In this document: positions 1 to 7,525 of the stretch, piece by piece
How positions within the stretch are numbered: position 1 is the stretch's first letter
Layout of the letters: each line of letters opens with the position of its first letter
DNA from: Treponema sp.
Lineage (GTDB): Bacteria > Spirochaetota > Spirochaetia > Treponematales > Breznakiellaceae
Length of the DNA stretch: 9,936 nt
Direction: 5' to 3'
NCBI GenBank assembly: GCA_031275535.1
Contig: JAISOR010000262.1
Coordinates: forward strand, 1 to 9,936
Program-made: the position numbers and the translations under genes
Notes under the pieces: generated by a model
What the model was told of the DNA's origin: nothing
Database searches by the model: none
Seen by the model: the letters and a program-made list of their open reading frames with translations, nothing else

Positions 1-429
1 ACCCCGCGGTAACCGACGACGACCGGGAGCAGATGGGCCTCCACCTCCCGGACCCCGCCTCCCCCATCCCCCGGCCCGAGGCCCAGCCCGAGGCGGACAT
101 TACCTACCCCGGGGTGCACCTCATCGAACTGTCCCGCATCCGGGCGGTCAAAGCCGAGGGGGAGGATCCCCGCAGCGACTACGGGGTGCGGATCTTCTGG
201 GGCATCCTGGGCCCCCCCGCGGCCCACGACCAATTCCGCCTGGCTTCCCCCCCCCGTCACCGGGGACGACCTGCCCCATTCCACCTTCACCCACCGCAAA
301 CGCTACCGCTTCGACTTTTCCGGGGACTCGGGCAGCACGGTCTACTTCTGCCTCCGCTACGAAAACGAGAAAGGCGGCAAAGAAGGGGAGGGCCCCTTCG
401 GCCCGATTTTGCGCGCGATTATCCCGTGA
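1..429 (+). CDS. Conserved hypothetical protein, 3' part only, frame broken at a C9 tract
   Basis: About 141 residues of a C-terminal region are readable. Codons in phase with position 3 run to about 254 and include PAVTDDDREQMGLHLPDP and the segment YGVRIFWGIL. After the nine C at 247-255 the sensible reading continues one base later, from GTC at 256, through DDLPHSTFTHRKRYRFDF and STVYFCLRYEN to GPFGPILRAIIP and a TGA at 427-429. Both halves resemble one family of treponemal and Bacteroidetes hypothetical proteins that I recall, whose C-terminus looks like a fibronectin-III-like beta-sandwich; no biochemical role is known to me. Taking eight C instead of nine restores one continuous frame. 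The break may be a sequencing error, a true pseudogene or a length-variable switch. The 5' end lies outside the window. The open reading that continues past 429 in the upstream phase is a GC-rich artefact that runs through the terminator. Confidence 0.6.
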
Positions 430-446
430 ATAAAGGGAACAAAAAA

Positions 447-472
447 GCCGCCCTGCCGGGCGGCTTTTTTTT
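447..472 (+). terminator. Rho-independent terminator after the first gene
   Basis: A perfect 7-bp GC stem, GCCGCCC (447-453) and GGGCGGC (458-464), encloses the loop TGCC and is followed by eight T (465-472). Six A precede it at 441-446, so it could also work on the other strand. It begins 17 bases after the TGA at 427-429 and separates the first gene from lhr. Confidence 0.92.
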
Positions 473-487
473 CGGCGCCAGGCGCCG
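473..487. repeat. Short GC palindrome directly behind the terminator
   Basis: CGGCGCC-A-GGCGCCG is a perfect inverted repeat that starts at the base after the terminator T-run. In RNA it could fold as a second small hairpin, with the innermost bases left as loop. It may be a backup part of the terminator or simply a result of base composition. No function is assigned. Confidence 0.4.
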
Positions 488-527
488 TTTGAGGGGTCGC
501 GGCGGCGGTTCCCGGGGAAGTGCGTCC

Positions 528-556
528 TTGACAAAATCCTTTCCCCCCGGGATAGT
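528..556 (+). promoter_or_regulatory. Sigma70-type promoter for lhr
   Basis: A consensus -35 box TTGACA (528-533), a 17-base spacer and the -10-like GATAGT (551-556, four of six matches) predict a transcription start near 562-564. That is only about 1-3 bases before the lhr ATG at 565. No other good promoter is visible in the 92-base gap between the terminator and the gene. Confidence 0.65.
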
Positions 557-564
557 AAAATGCC

Positions 565-3500
565 ATGCCGCTCCAACCCTTCCATCCGCTTATCCAAACA
601 TGGTTCGCCGAAACCTATGGAAAACCCACGGCGGTACAGGAGGAAGCCTGGCCCCGGATCGCCCGGGGGGAACACCTCCTGGCCCTGGCCCCCACGGGGA
701 GCGGAAAAACCCTCACCGCCTTCCTCGCGGCTATCGACCGGCTTATCCGGGGAATCTATCCGCCCCAGGGCCTTTCGGTGCTCTACGTTTCCCCCCTCAA
801 GGCCCTCAACGAGGATATACGGCGGAACCTCCTGGAACCCGTCGCCGCCCTCCGATCCTGCTTTGCCGCCCGGGGGCTTCCCTTCCCGGACCTTCGGGTA
901 GACACCCGGTCCGGCGATACCTCCCCGGGGGAGCGGCGGCGTTTTCTTAAAGCCCCCCCGGCCATCCTGGCCCTCACCCCCGAAAGCCTGGCCATCATGC
1001 TCCTTTCCCCCCGGAACCGGGCCATCCTGTCCGGGGTGCGGTATCTCATCCTCGACGAGATCCACGCGGTTTTGGGAACCAAACGGGGGAGTTTTCTTTT
1101 CTGCCAGGTGGACCGGCTGGCCCTTATTGCCGGAGAATTCCAGCGGGTCAGCCTCTCCGCCACGGCCCGCCCCCCCAAAGGGGCCGCGGAAGCCGTCGGC
1201 GGCCTGAAACCCCGGGACGGGGGCTATGAAAGGCGGCAGGTCTCCATCGCGGCGCCCTCAATGGAAAAGCACACCGGCCTGGTTATCGATTTCCCCCCCC
1301 TCCGGGAGGAACCCCGGACGCCGGATCGCTCCGGCGCGCGGTACACGGTCCTGGTCAACACCATCCTGGAACGGATAGCCCTCAACCACGGGGCCGGCGG
1401 CGGGGCCACCCTGGTATTTACCGATTCCCGCCGCCGGGCGGAACGGATCGCCCTGCTGGTAAACGAGGCCGCGGGGGAAACCCTGGCGTTTACCCACCAC
1501 GGTTCCCTTTCCCGGGAAGTGCGCCGGGAGGTGGAGGCAGGGCTCAGTTCGGGACGCCTGCCCTGCGTGGTGGCCACTGCTTCCCTGGAACTGGGGATAG
1601 ACATCGGCCGGATCGCGGAGGTGATCCTGGCGGGGAGCCCCCCGTCTGCCACCGGGGCCCTCCAGCGGATCGGGAGATCCGGCCATGGGGTCGGGCTGGT
1701 AAGCCGGGGCAGGCTGCTGCCCTTTCACGGCCTGGATTTGCTCACGGCGGCGGCCCTGGGGGCCGCTATCCGGGACCGGGAGATTGAAGAAACGCAGGCC
1801 ATAGAAAACCCCCTGGATATATTGGCCCAGATCATCCTCGGCCTCTGTGTGGAAAAGAACCGGAACGTCGATGAGTTGTACCATACCCTCCGGGGGTTTT
1901 ACGTGTTTAAAACCCTGGCGCGTCCCGCCTATGACCGGGTTATCCGGATGCTCCTGGGCCGTTATGGGGCCCTGCGGCTGCGGGAGCTCAAGCCCCGGCT
2001 CTATCTGGACGGGGAGACCGGTGAGCTTTGTCCCCTCAAGGGGACAAGGCTCCTCCTCTATGCTTCCGGGGGGGTTATTACGAACCGGGGGGCGTATTCC
2101 CTGCGGACCCCCGAAGGAACCAAAATTGGAGAACTGGACGAGGAATTCGTCTGGGAACGCCGTATCGGGGACTGTTTTGACTTTGGCAACCGTTCCTGGC
2201 GGATCCTTTCCATAGGCCCCGAAGCGGTTGAAGCCAGCCCCCTTCCGGCGCGGGCGGATTTTACCCCCTTCTGGAGGGCGGAAGCGGCTTTCCGAAGCCC
2301 CGTCCTGGTAAGGCGGATGCTGGAGAATTTTGACCGGCTTAATGCGGGGGACCGGGATTATTTTACGGGCCTGGGACTTTCCGATGCGGCTTTCCGGGAA
2401 CTTATGGACTTTGCCGCTTCCCAAGGATCCGCCCAGGGGGATCTGCCCTTACCGGGGACCGGATGTATCCCGGTGGAAATCGTCGACGATCCGGTAAACC
2501 GGGGCGATTCCTATCAGGTGATCCTCCACAGTTTCCGGGGGGGCATGGTGCATTACCCCCTGGCCCTGGCCCTGGCGGAGGAACTGGAGGAGGCCCTCCG
2601 CACCCGGATAGAAACCTTTCCCGACGATAACGCCGTCCTCCTCCTGGTGCCCCGATCCGCTGCCGCCGCGCCGGAGGAACTTTTGATCCGCCGTCTAAGC
2701 GCCCTGGGGGAAAACCAGGGGGGCCGCCTCCGGGGGGAGGCGCAATTTTACCGGCGCTTTGAATCCTCCGGGGTTTTCGGCGCCGCTTTCCGGGAAGCGG
2801 CGGAACGGTCCTTGCTGCTTCCCCGGGCAGGATTCGGAAAACGGACCCCCCTCTGGATCACGCGGCAGCGGGCAAAGCGGCTTTTCGACGCCGTTGCTTC
2901 CGCCGGTGATTTTCCCATTGTGGCTGAAGCATGGCGGAGTTGTCTGGGGGACCAGTTCGACCTTGAGGGGTTTACCGTCCTTCTCCGGGATATCCGGGAG
3001 GGAAAGACGGCGATAGCCTTTTTCAGGACCCAAAAACCAAGCCCCTTTGCCCGGGAACTGGTTTGGAAGGAAACCAATACCCTGCTCTACGAATATGACG
3101 AACGGAGGGAACTACGGAAAGGGGGCCCCTCGCTTTCCGGTTTGGTCATCGAGGAAGCCCTGGAAAACGCCCGGTCCCGGCCTCCCCTGCCCCCCCGGAT
3201 AAGCGCGGACTTTTGCGCCCGACTCAGGCGGGAATTCCCCGGCTGGGCTCCCGAGGACGAGCTGGGGCTGACCGAATGGGTCAAGGAGCGCCTGGCAATT
3301 CCCCAGGATGAGTGGGAGGAGCTTCTCCGGGTCCTGCCGGAAGCGCTCAGGGAACGCTGCCGGGAAGACCCCACCCTGGGGGGAAAGATCAGCCTGATCC
3401 GGCGGGAAGGGGCGGCGTTTCCCGCGGTGGTTCACCGGGAATGGGCCCGCTCCTGGAAACAGGACGCCCCGGCCTTGCTGGGGCCCTGGCTTCGTTATGA

Positions 3501-4953
3501 GGGTCCCCTCCCCCTCTCCCGGATTGGGGCCGTTTTCGGCCTTTCCCCGGCGGAAACGGAAGGGGCGGCGGCGGCCCTTGCCGAGGAGGGGTGGTTGGTC
3601 AGGGAGGTAACCCTGGGAGAAGAACCGGGGTACGTCTGTGACCGGGAAAACCTGGACTTTCTCTTCCGCCTTTCCCGGAAGCAGGCCCGGCGGGAAGTCA
3701 AAGAGCGGCCCGCGGCCCTCCTTATCCCGTTCCTTGCCCGGCGTCAGGGAATACGCTCCCGGGGATCGCCCTGTGGAACCGTGCCCTGGGATGCCCTCTG
3801 GGGTTACCCCGCCCCGGCGGGCCTCTGGGAACGGGATATCCTTCCTGTCCGGGAGCCTGCGTATTCCGGGGAAACCCTGGACGGAAAGATCCGGGCGGGG
3901 GAACTCCTCTGGTACGGTACGGGAAAAGAACGGGCCGCCTTTTGTCCTCCCGAAGACATGGACCTTGCCGGGGGAGAACAATTGGGGCAGGGCCCTCCCT
4001 TTGAAGGCCGGGGGGATCCCGCTTTTTTTGATTCCCCCAAGGATTTTTGGGAAATAAAGGAAGCTTTGGGCCTGGATAGCCGCTCCTGCGCCGAGGCCCT
4101 CTGGCAAGAAGCCTGGAAGGGCCGGCTTTCGGCGGATTCCTGGGAACCGGTACGCCAAGGCCTGGCCCGGGGGTTTATACCCCGGGAAAAGGACCCCCCG
4201 CCAATTCGGCCCCTGGGGAGGCCGAAACGCCTCCCCAGGGCTTTGCGGGATCGTTGGCTGACAGGCCCCCCGGTACCGGGACGATGGTTTTCCCTGGAGC
4301 CGGACTATGGGGAGGGTCCGCCCCGGGGTAAATGGGGGGATTTTGATCCCCTGGAGCGGGAGGAACTTGAAAGGGACCGGGCCAGGCTGCTCCTTAAACG
4401 ATGGGGCATCCTCTGCAGACCCCTCCTGGAACGGGAACTCCCCCACCTCTCCTGGGCCCGGCTCCTCCCCGCTATCCGGCGGCTTGAGCTGGCAGGGGAA
4501 GTAATGGCAGGCCGCTTTTTTGAAGGTATCAATTCCCTCCAATTCGCCTCCCCGGAAATCTCCGGGGAACTGGAAGAAGCCGAAGGGGAAACTTCGATTT
4601 ATTGGATGAACGCCGCGGATCCCGCAAGTCCCGCGGGACTTTCCCTGGAAGGGCTTGATCCCCGGCTCCCGCCCCGGCAGCAAAATACCCGGATCTGCTT
4701 CCGGGGTTCGGAGCTTCTGGTTATCGCCAGCCGGGGGGGTAAGCATATCGACCTGTTTATCTCCCCGGAAGATCCCTGCCTGGAGGATGCCCTCGCATTT
4801 TTAACGTTTCCGGGGACCCGGGCGGTTCATCCGGAGCGGAAAATCACGATAGAAACCATTAACCGCCGTTCCGCCGCCTCCGGGGAATACGCGGCAGCCC
4901 TTAAATCCCTGGGTTTCCTCCCGGATCGGGGGAAACTCATCCTTTGGGTATAA
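565..4953 (+). CDS. lhr: Lhr family large ATP-dependent DNA helicase, full length
   Basis: 1462 residues, close to E. coli and mycobacterial Lhr (about 1500). Lhr proteins translocate 3' to 5' on single-stranded DNA, unwind RNA:DNA hybrids and act in genome repair. The N-terminal superfamily 2 core is complete: Walker A APTGSGKT (42-49), SPLKALNED (76-84), TPESL (138-142), the DEIH box (164-167), LSATA (197-201), LVFTDSR (283-289), ATASLELGIDIG (337-348) and QRIGRSGH (367-374). Lhr-specific stretches follow: EEFVWERRIGDCF near 526-538, HSFRGG near 655, LLLPR near 752-756 and PSPFA near 825-829. The remaining 600 residues match the Lhr C-terminal region, known to hold AlkZ-like winged helices, with LIPFLARRQG near 1053 and the closing beta-rich module near 1380-1460. 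The ATG at 565 is the first start after an in-frame TAA at 556-558 and fits the usual N-terminus (FHPLIQTWF). No clear Shine-Dalgarno is seen. It appears monocistronic, with no metallophosphoesterase partner alongside. Confidence 0.96.
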   Translation: MPLQPFHPLIQTWFAETYGKPTAVQEEAWPRIARGEHLLALAPTGSGKTLTAFLAAIDRLIRGIYPPQGLSVLYVSPLKALNEDIRRNLLEPVAALRSCFAARGLPFPDLRVDTRSGDTSPGERRRFLKAPPAILALTPESLAIMLLSPRNRAILSGVRYLILDEIHAVLGTKRGSFLFCQVDRLALIAGEFQRVSLSATARPPKGAAEAVGGLKPRDGGYERRQVSIAAPSMEKHTGLVIDFPPLREEPRTPDRSGARYTVLVNTILERIALNHGAGGGATLVFTDSRRRAERIALLVNEAAGETLAFTHHGSLSREVRREVEAGLSSGRLPCVVATASLELGIDIGRIAEVILAGSPPSATGALQRIGRSGHGVGLVSRGRLLPFHGLDLLTAAALGAAIRDREIEETQAIENPLDILAQIILGLCVEKNRNVDELYHTLRGFYVFKTLARPAYDRVIRMLLGRYGALRLRELKPRLYLDGETGELCPLKGTRLLLYASGGVITNRGAYSLRTPEGTKIGELDEEFVWERRIGDCFDFGNRSWRILSIGPEAVEASPLPARADFTPFWRAEAAFRSPVLVRRMLENFDRLNAGDRDYFTGLGLSDAAFRELMDFAASQGSAQGDLPLPGTGCIPVEIVDDPVNRGDSYQVILHSFRGGMVHYPLALALAEELEEALRTRIETFPDDNAVLLLVPRSAAAAPEELLIRRLSALGENQGGRLRGEAQFYRRFESSGVFGAAFREAAERSLLLPRAGFGKRTPLWITRQRAKRLFDAVASAGDFPIVAEAWRSCLGDQFDLEGFTVLLRDIREGKTAIAFFRTQKPSPFARELVWKETNTLLYEYDERRELRKGGPSLSGLVIEEALENARSRPPLPPRISADFCARLRREFPGWAPEDELGLTEWVKERLAIPQDEWEELLRVLPEALRERCREDPTLGGKISLIRREGAAFPAVVHREWARSWKQDAPALLGPWLRYEGPLPLSRIGAVFGLSPAETEGAAAALAEEGWLVREVTLGEEPGYVCDRENLDFLFRLSRKQARREVKERPAALLIPFLARRQGIRSRGSPCGTVPWDALWGYPAPAGLWERDILPVREPAYSGETLDGKIRAGELLWYGTGKERAAFCPPEDMDLAGGEQLGQGPPFEGRGDPAFFDSPKDFWEIKEALGLDSRSCAEALWQEAWKGRLSADSWEPVRQGLARGFIPREKDPPPIRPLGRPKRLPRALRDRWLTGPPVPGRWFSLEPDYGEGPPRGKWGDFDPLEREELERDRARLLLKRWGILCRPLLERELPHLSWARLLPAIRRLELAGEVMAGRFFEGINSLQFASPEISGELEEAEGETSIYWMNAADPASPAGLSLEGLDPRLPPRQQNTRICFRGSELLVIASRGGKHIDLFISPEDPCLEDALAFLTFPGTRAVHPERKITIETINRRSAASGEYAAALKSLGFLPDRGKLILWV

Positions 4954-5015
4954 AGGTACCCCCCGGGCGCTAAACCGGTACGTGCCATGTCGTTTTTGAA
5001 GGCGGGATTGGCTCC

Positions 5016-5037
5016 TCGGTAAAAATAGTTTTGCCGG
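5016..5037 (+). repeat. Stem-loop downstream of lhr, possible weak terminator
   Basis: TCGGTAAAA (5016-5024) pairs with TTTTGCCGG (5029-5037), using G-U pairs, around the loop ATAG. The 3' arm begins with four T, but no T-run follows the stem, so it is not a standard terminator. It is the best candidate seen for the 3' end of the lhr transcript. Confidence 0.35.
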
Positions 5038-5056
5038 TAAAAAACATCGGAAGATA

Positions 5057-5085
5057 TTCACATTTTATAGATTATCCCGCATAAT
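5057..5085 (+). promoter_or_regulatory. Sigma70-type promoter for the outer-membrane gene
   Basis: TTCACA (5057-5062, five of six to TTGACA) and CATAAT (5080-5085, five of six to TATAAT) are separated by exactly 17 bases in an AT-rich setting. The predicted start is near 5092, which would give a leader of about 195 bases before the GTG at 5287. Confidence 0.6.
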
Positions 5086-5120
5086 AGGCTTTGTTTAAAA
5101 TCTTAAATTTAAAAAAGCCT
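5086..5120. repeat. Imperfect inverted repeat next to the promoter
   Basis: AGGCTTTGTTTAAA (5086-5099) and TTTAAAAAAGCCT (5108-5120) form a 13-bp stem with one bulged G and an 8-base loop. The left arm starts directly after the -10 box, so a transcript from that promoter would lack most of it. It may therefore be a DNA-level operator, or part of a longer transcript from upstream. No T-run follows. Confidence 0.5.
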
Positions 5121-5171
5121 CTCAAGAGAGAACGTGGGGGAGACCGCTTTTCCTGAGCCAATTTCAAGACC

Positions 5172-5251
5172 AGCCGGGTTTTAAACCGGCTCCGGTGAAA
5201 AGCTTTTTCATCCGAGGCTGTTCCAAAACTTCAGGTTTCCGGGACAGCTTC
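5172..5251 (+). promoter_or_regulatory. Three consecutive stem-loops in the 5' leader
   Basis: Hairpin 1: AGCCGG (5172-5177) with CCGGCT (5186-5191), 8-base loop. Hairpin 2: CGGTGAAAA (5193-5201) with TTTTCATCCG (5205-5214), one bulged T. Hairpin 3: GAGGCTGTTCC (5214-5224) with GGGACAGCTTC (5241-5251), eleven pairs including two G-U, plus an inner AAAC/GTTT stem. They lie side by side 25-100 bases before the Shine-Dalgarno of the next gene. None ends in a T-run. I recognise no known riboswitch family. A dispersed spirochaetal repeat is another possibility. Confidence 0.5.
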
Positions 5252-5275
5252 TTACCCCTCTTTAGTTGAGTTCTT

Positions 5276-5281
5276 AAGGAG
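5276..5281 (+). promoter_or_regulatory. Shine-Dalgarno fixing the GTG start at 5287
   Basis: AAGGAG lies five bases before GTG. It supports GTG as the initiation codon, and no nearby ATG competes. Confidence 0.85.
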
Positions 5282-5286
5282 ATCAC

Positions 5287-6426
5287 GTGATTAAAAAAAC
5301 GTTTTTTATAGTGTTGACCGCTCTATTTTTGACACCCTTCGGGGGATTTGCACAGATAATATCCGCCGATGACGCAGTGGAAGTAATAATAATGCCCTTT
5401 GCCGTATGGGAGGATGCGATAAATACCATTCCGTTCTATGATACGGTTATCGCGGAAGTAAATAACCTGAATGGTTACTATCCCAAGATACTATCGGCAG
5501 CCGAATATCCGGAAATTCTCTATATGTCCCCGAATTTATCCCCGGATACGAAATATCTGGGAGACTCACAGTATGTACTGACCGGGGAATCATATTTTGA
5601 TACCGAAAATGTACAGCATTTTCAGCTGTGGCTCTGGGATTCCTCCACGGGAAGCCTGGTGTATACCGATGAGATGGTCAGCGAGAATTATGAAGAAGCG
5701 CTTAAATATATACCAGCGCTGGTAAGCTGGATTTTCTCCCAAATTCCTCCCAGCGAATCCTTAACTATCATCGAGATGATCCCTGAGGCGCAAACAGCCG
5801 CCGAAGTAACCATGAACGTTGGTGACGTGTTAGAGGAGCATAAACGCCCCCTCGGGTGGCTCTATCTCGGCCTCCGGGGAGGCGCTACTTTTAATACCTA
5901 TTCTATTCCCCAAGGAACCAAAACGTATGAAGGCGGCCTCAGCCGGAGCTTTAGCTACGAGGCCGCCTTACTGGCAGAATTCAGGATTATGCGCTTTCTC
6001 ACCCTCCGGATAGAGGCGGTCTTTAACCAGGATACCTTCAAGGCGGCAGAAAGCGGCGGGAATGGAACCTACAATAAATTTGAGCCCATGACCCTGAGCT
6101 TCCCCCTCTTGATAAAGATGCCTATTGATTTTGATGCCTTTGATCTATCCATCTATACCGGCGTCTATGGGACGCTGCCCCTGGGAAAAATAAAAGTACA
6201 AACCAGCAGCTCAAACGAAAGCTATAGCTATACAATAGATCCGCCCTTCGGTGTTTCTTTTGGGATAGATCTGGGATTCTCCCTTGGTCCCGGGAGCTTT
6301 CTTTTTGATCTGCGCTACAACAGGGACCTGGGGGTGATGAATGTTCAGAGCACCAACAGGCTGCAATATACCGTGGAAAGGATAGGTTTATCCCTGGGCT
6401 ATAAATTCCTCCTGTGGAAATATTGA
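5287..6426 (+). CDS. Exported two-domain protein with predicted C-terminal outer-membrane beta-barrel
   Basis: 379 residues. A classic signal peptide is visible: KK at 3-4, a hydrophobic stretch to about 18, and a likely cut after GGFA (residue 22) before QIISADD. Residues 30-155 (VEVIIMPF, YVLTGESYFD, LWLWDSSTGSLVYTDEM) have the alternating pattern of a small periplasmic alpha/beta domain, reminiscent of TolB-N or CsgG-like domains; this is inference from pattern only. Residues 188-379 look like a short beta-barrel: amphipathic strands with aromatic edges (WLYLGLRGGATF, LRIEAVF, SFLFDLRYN, IGLSLGYKFLLWKY) and a terminal aromatic residue, as in outer-membrane porin-like families. Its role is unknown. 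Codon use is clearly less GC-rich than in lhr. It has its own promoter and a structured leader and seems monocistronic; the facing gene converges from the other strand 67 bases away. Confidence 0.8.
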   Translation: MIKKTFFIVLTALFLTPFGGFAQIISADDAVEVIIMPFAVWEDAINTIPFYDTVIAEVNNLNGYYPKILSAAEYPEILYMSPNLSPDTKYLGDSQYVLTGESYFDTENVQHFQLWLWDSSTGSLVYTDEMVSENYEEALKYIPALVSWIFSQIPPSESLTIIEMIPEAQTAAEVTMNVGDVLEEHKRPLGWLYLGLRGGATFNTYSIPQGTKTYEGGLSRSFSYEAALLAEFRIMRFLTLRIEAVFNQDTFKAAESGGNGTYNKFEPMTLSFPLLIKMPIDFDAFDLSIYTGVYGTLPLGKIKVQTSSSNESYSYTIDPPFGVSFGIDLGFSLGPGSFLFDLRYNRDLGVMNVQSTNRLQYTVERIGLSLGYKFLLWKY

Positions 6427-6493
6427 CCGGAAGCCGGATGCGCCGGGTATTTTATCGAGCGATATCGAGGGGACCCTAAAAAACACAGCGCCT

Positions 6494-7525
6494 TTAATAG
6501 CGGATCACCGGAACCGGTTCTGAACAGGCGGTACAGTAATAGGCGCCTTTTCCCGCTGTCTTTTTCAGGACCATCCCGTTCGTATTTATCGAATATCCCC
6601 GGCGTCTAATTAAGGGGCTGCCGCAGTGGGGACAGGGGGTATCGTTGGTTTCCCCGGAGATGTTGCCGGTATAAACATAGGACAGGTCCTTCCGGGCAAG
6701 CCGGGCGATTTTTTCAAGCGCGGAAGCATCCGTTGGGGGGGCATCCCAGTGGTAGTCCGGATGATAGGCCGAAAGATGCCAGGGGATACGGGGAGAGAGT
6801 TCCTTCAAAAATCCTATCGCCTCCGCAAGCTCCTTTTCTCCATCGTTAAGGCCCGGTACTATGAGGGTGGTAATTTCCAGGTGTACCCCCATCCGGTATG
6901 CCAGGGTGATAAAATCAAGCACCGCCGTTAAATTTCCCCCCAGGGTCCGGGCATAGGTATCTTGGGAAAATGATTTTAGATCGATATTGGCCGCGTCGGT
7001 CAGGGCCAGAACGGCCGCCGCCCCTTCTCTCTGTAGACACCCGTTACTCACCAGTACATTGGCGATTCCCCATTCATGGGCGATTTTCATGCAATCCAGC
7101 AGGTATTCAATATGGATCAGGGGTTCCGAATAGGTATAAGCAATCTGGGTACATCCAGCGTCCGCGGCGGCTGCCACCGCTTGCTCCGGGGAAAGCCGCC
7201 GGGTATCCGCCTGGGTACCCTGGGAGATATGCCAATTTTGGCAGAAGGGACAAAAAAGATTACAACCCAGGAAGCCCAGGGACAGGATAAAAGTACCAGG
7301 CCGGTAATGGTAGAGGGGTTTCTTTTCAATGGGATCCACCGCGAGGGAGGTGATACGGCCGTAAAACGGGATGGTCCCCACCCCGTCCCGGTTCATCCTG
7401 ACCCCGCACCGGCCTGAGGCCCCTGGCAACATAAAACACGACCGGGGACAGAGGGTACAGTGGATCCTTTGGCATCCATCCTCCTTGGGGGAAGGGATAA
7501 AATACCGGCCCGGGGGAGCGGTCAT
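6494..7525 (-). CDS. amrS: AmrS-type radical SAM enzyme (AmmeMemoRadiSam family)
   Basis: 343 residues. The radical SAM cluster motif is CNLFCPFC, Cys88, Cys92 and Cys95 (CX3CX2C), which binds a 4Fe-4S cluster and S-adenosylmethionine. The family's cysteine-rich N-terminus precedes it (Cys18, 23, 26, 30, then GRCGVR with Cys40), and GFLGCNLFCPFCQNW is very typical. Further barrel motifs are YTYSEPLIHIEY (130-141), VSNG (159-162), ANIDLKSF (179-186) and WHLSAYHPDY (249-258). The C-terminus is a zinc-ribbon-like module (CPHC 298-301, CTAC 331-334). The reaction of this family is not established to my knowledge; members often sit with AMMECR1 and Memo homologues, neither of which is in this window. 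The start ATG overlaps the stop of the upstream 125-residue gene by four bases (ATGA), and no strong own Shine-Dalgarno is seen, so translation is probably coupled. Confidence 0.9.
   Translation of the reverse strand: MTAPPGRYFIPSPKEDGCQRIHCTLCPRSCFMLPGASGRCGVRMNRDGVGTIPFYGRITSLAVDPIEKKPLYHYRPGTFILSLGFLGCNLFCPFCQNWHISQGTQADTRRLSPEQAVAAAADAGCTQIAYTYSEPLIHIEYLLDCMKIAHEWGIANVLVSNGCLQREGAAAVLALTDAANIDLKSFSQDTYARTLGGNLTAVLDFITLAYRMGVHLEITTLIVPGLNDGEKELAEAIGFLKELSPRIPWHLSAYHPDYHWDAPPTDASALEKIARLARKDLSYVYTGNISGETNDTPCPHCGSPLIRRRGYSINTNGMVLKKTAGKGAYYCTACSEPVPVIRY

Larger units (their letters stand above)
4954..5286. other. AT-rich intergenic region / leader between lhr and the outer-membrane gene
   Basis: No convincing gene in either strand. 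It holds a hairpin after lhr (5016-5037), a good forward promoter (5057-5085), an imperfect long inverted repeat (5086-5120) and three stem-loops in a row (5172-5251), then a Shine-Dalgarno at 5276-5281. Composition changes sharply from GC-rich (lhr) to AT-rich within about 60 bases of the lhr stop. The nonamer CGGTAAAAA occurs directly repeated at 5017-5025 and 5035-5043. Confidence 0.7.

Noticed and set aside
430..950. Continuation of the upstream phase of the first gene to 950
   Set aside because: It reads through a strong terminator and the lhr promoter and into lhr in the wrong frame. The meaningful protein ends at the TGA at 427-429 in the other phase.
3112..4746. A 544-codon open frame antisense to lhr, with other long antisense frames at 148-1065 and 1258-2424
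   Set aside because: The translations are proline-, glycine- and arginine-rich with no recognisable domain, and lhr is certain on the other strand. Stop codons are rare by chance in GC-rich antisense frames.
4955..4981. GTACC/GGTAC inverted repeat just after the lhr stop as a terminator
   Set aside because: The stem is only 5 bp, the loop is long, and the nearest T-run is about ten bases further on.
4801..5061. An 86-codon - strand frame overlapping the lhr end and the gap
   Set aside because: It mostly mirrors the lhr 3' end, shows no domain and has no clear ribosome-binding site.
6427..6493. Possible bidirectional terminator between the converging genes
   Set aside because: Only a 4-bp CCGG stem before TATTTTAT and a TATCG/CGATA repeat with a 2-base loop are visible. 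Both are too weak to call.
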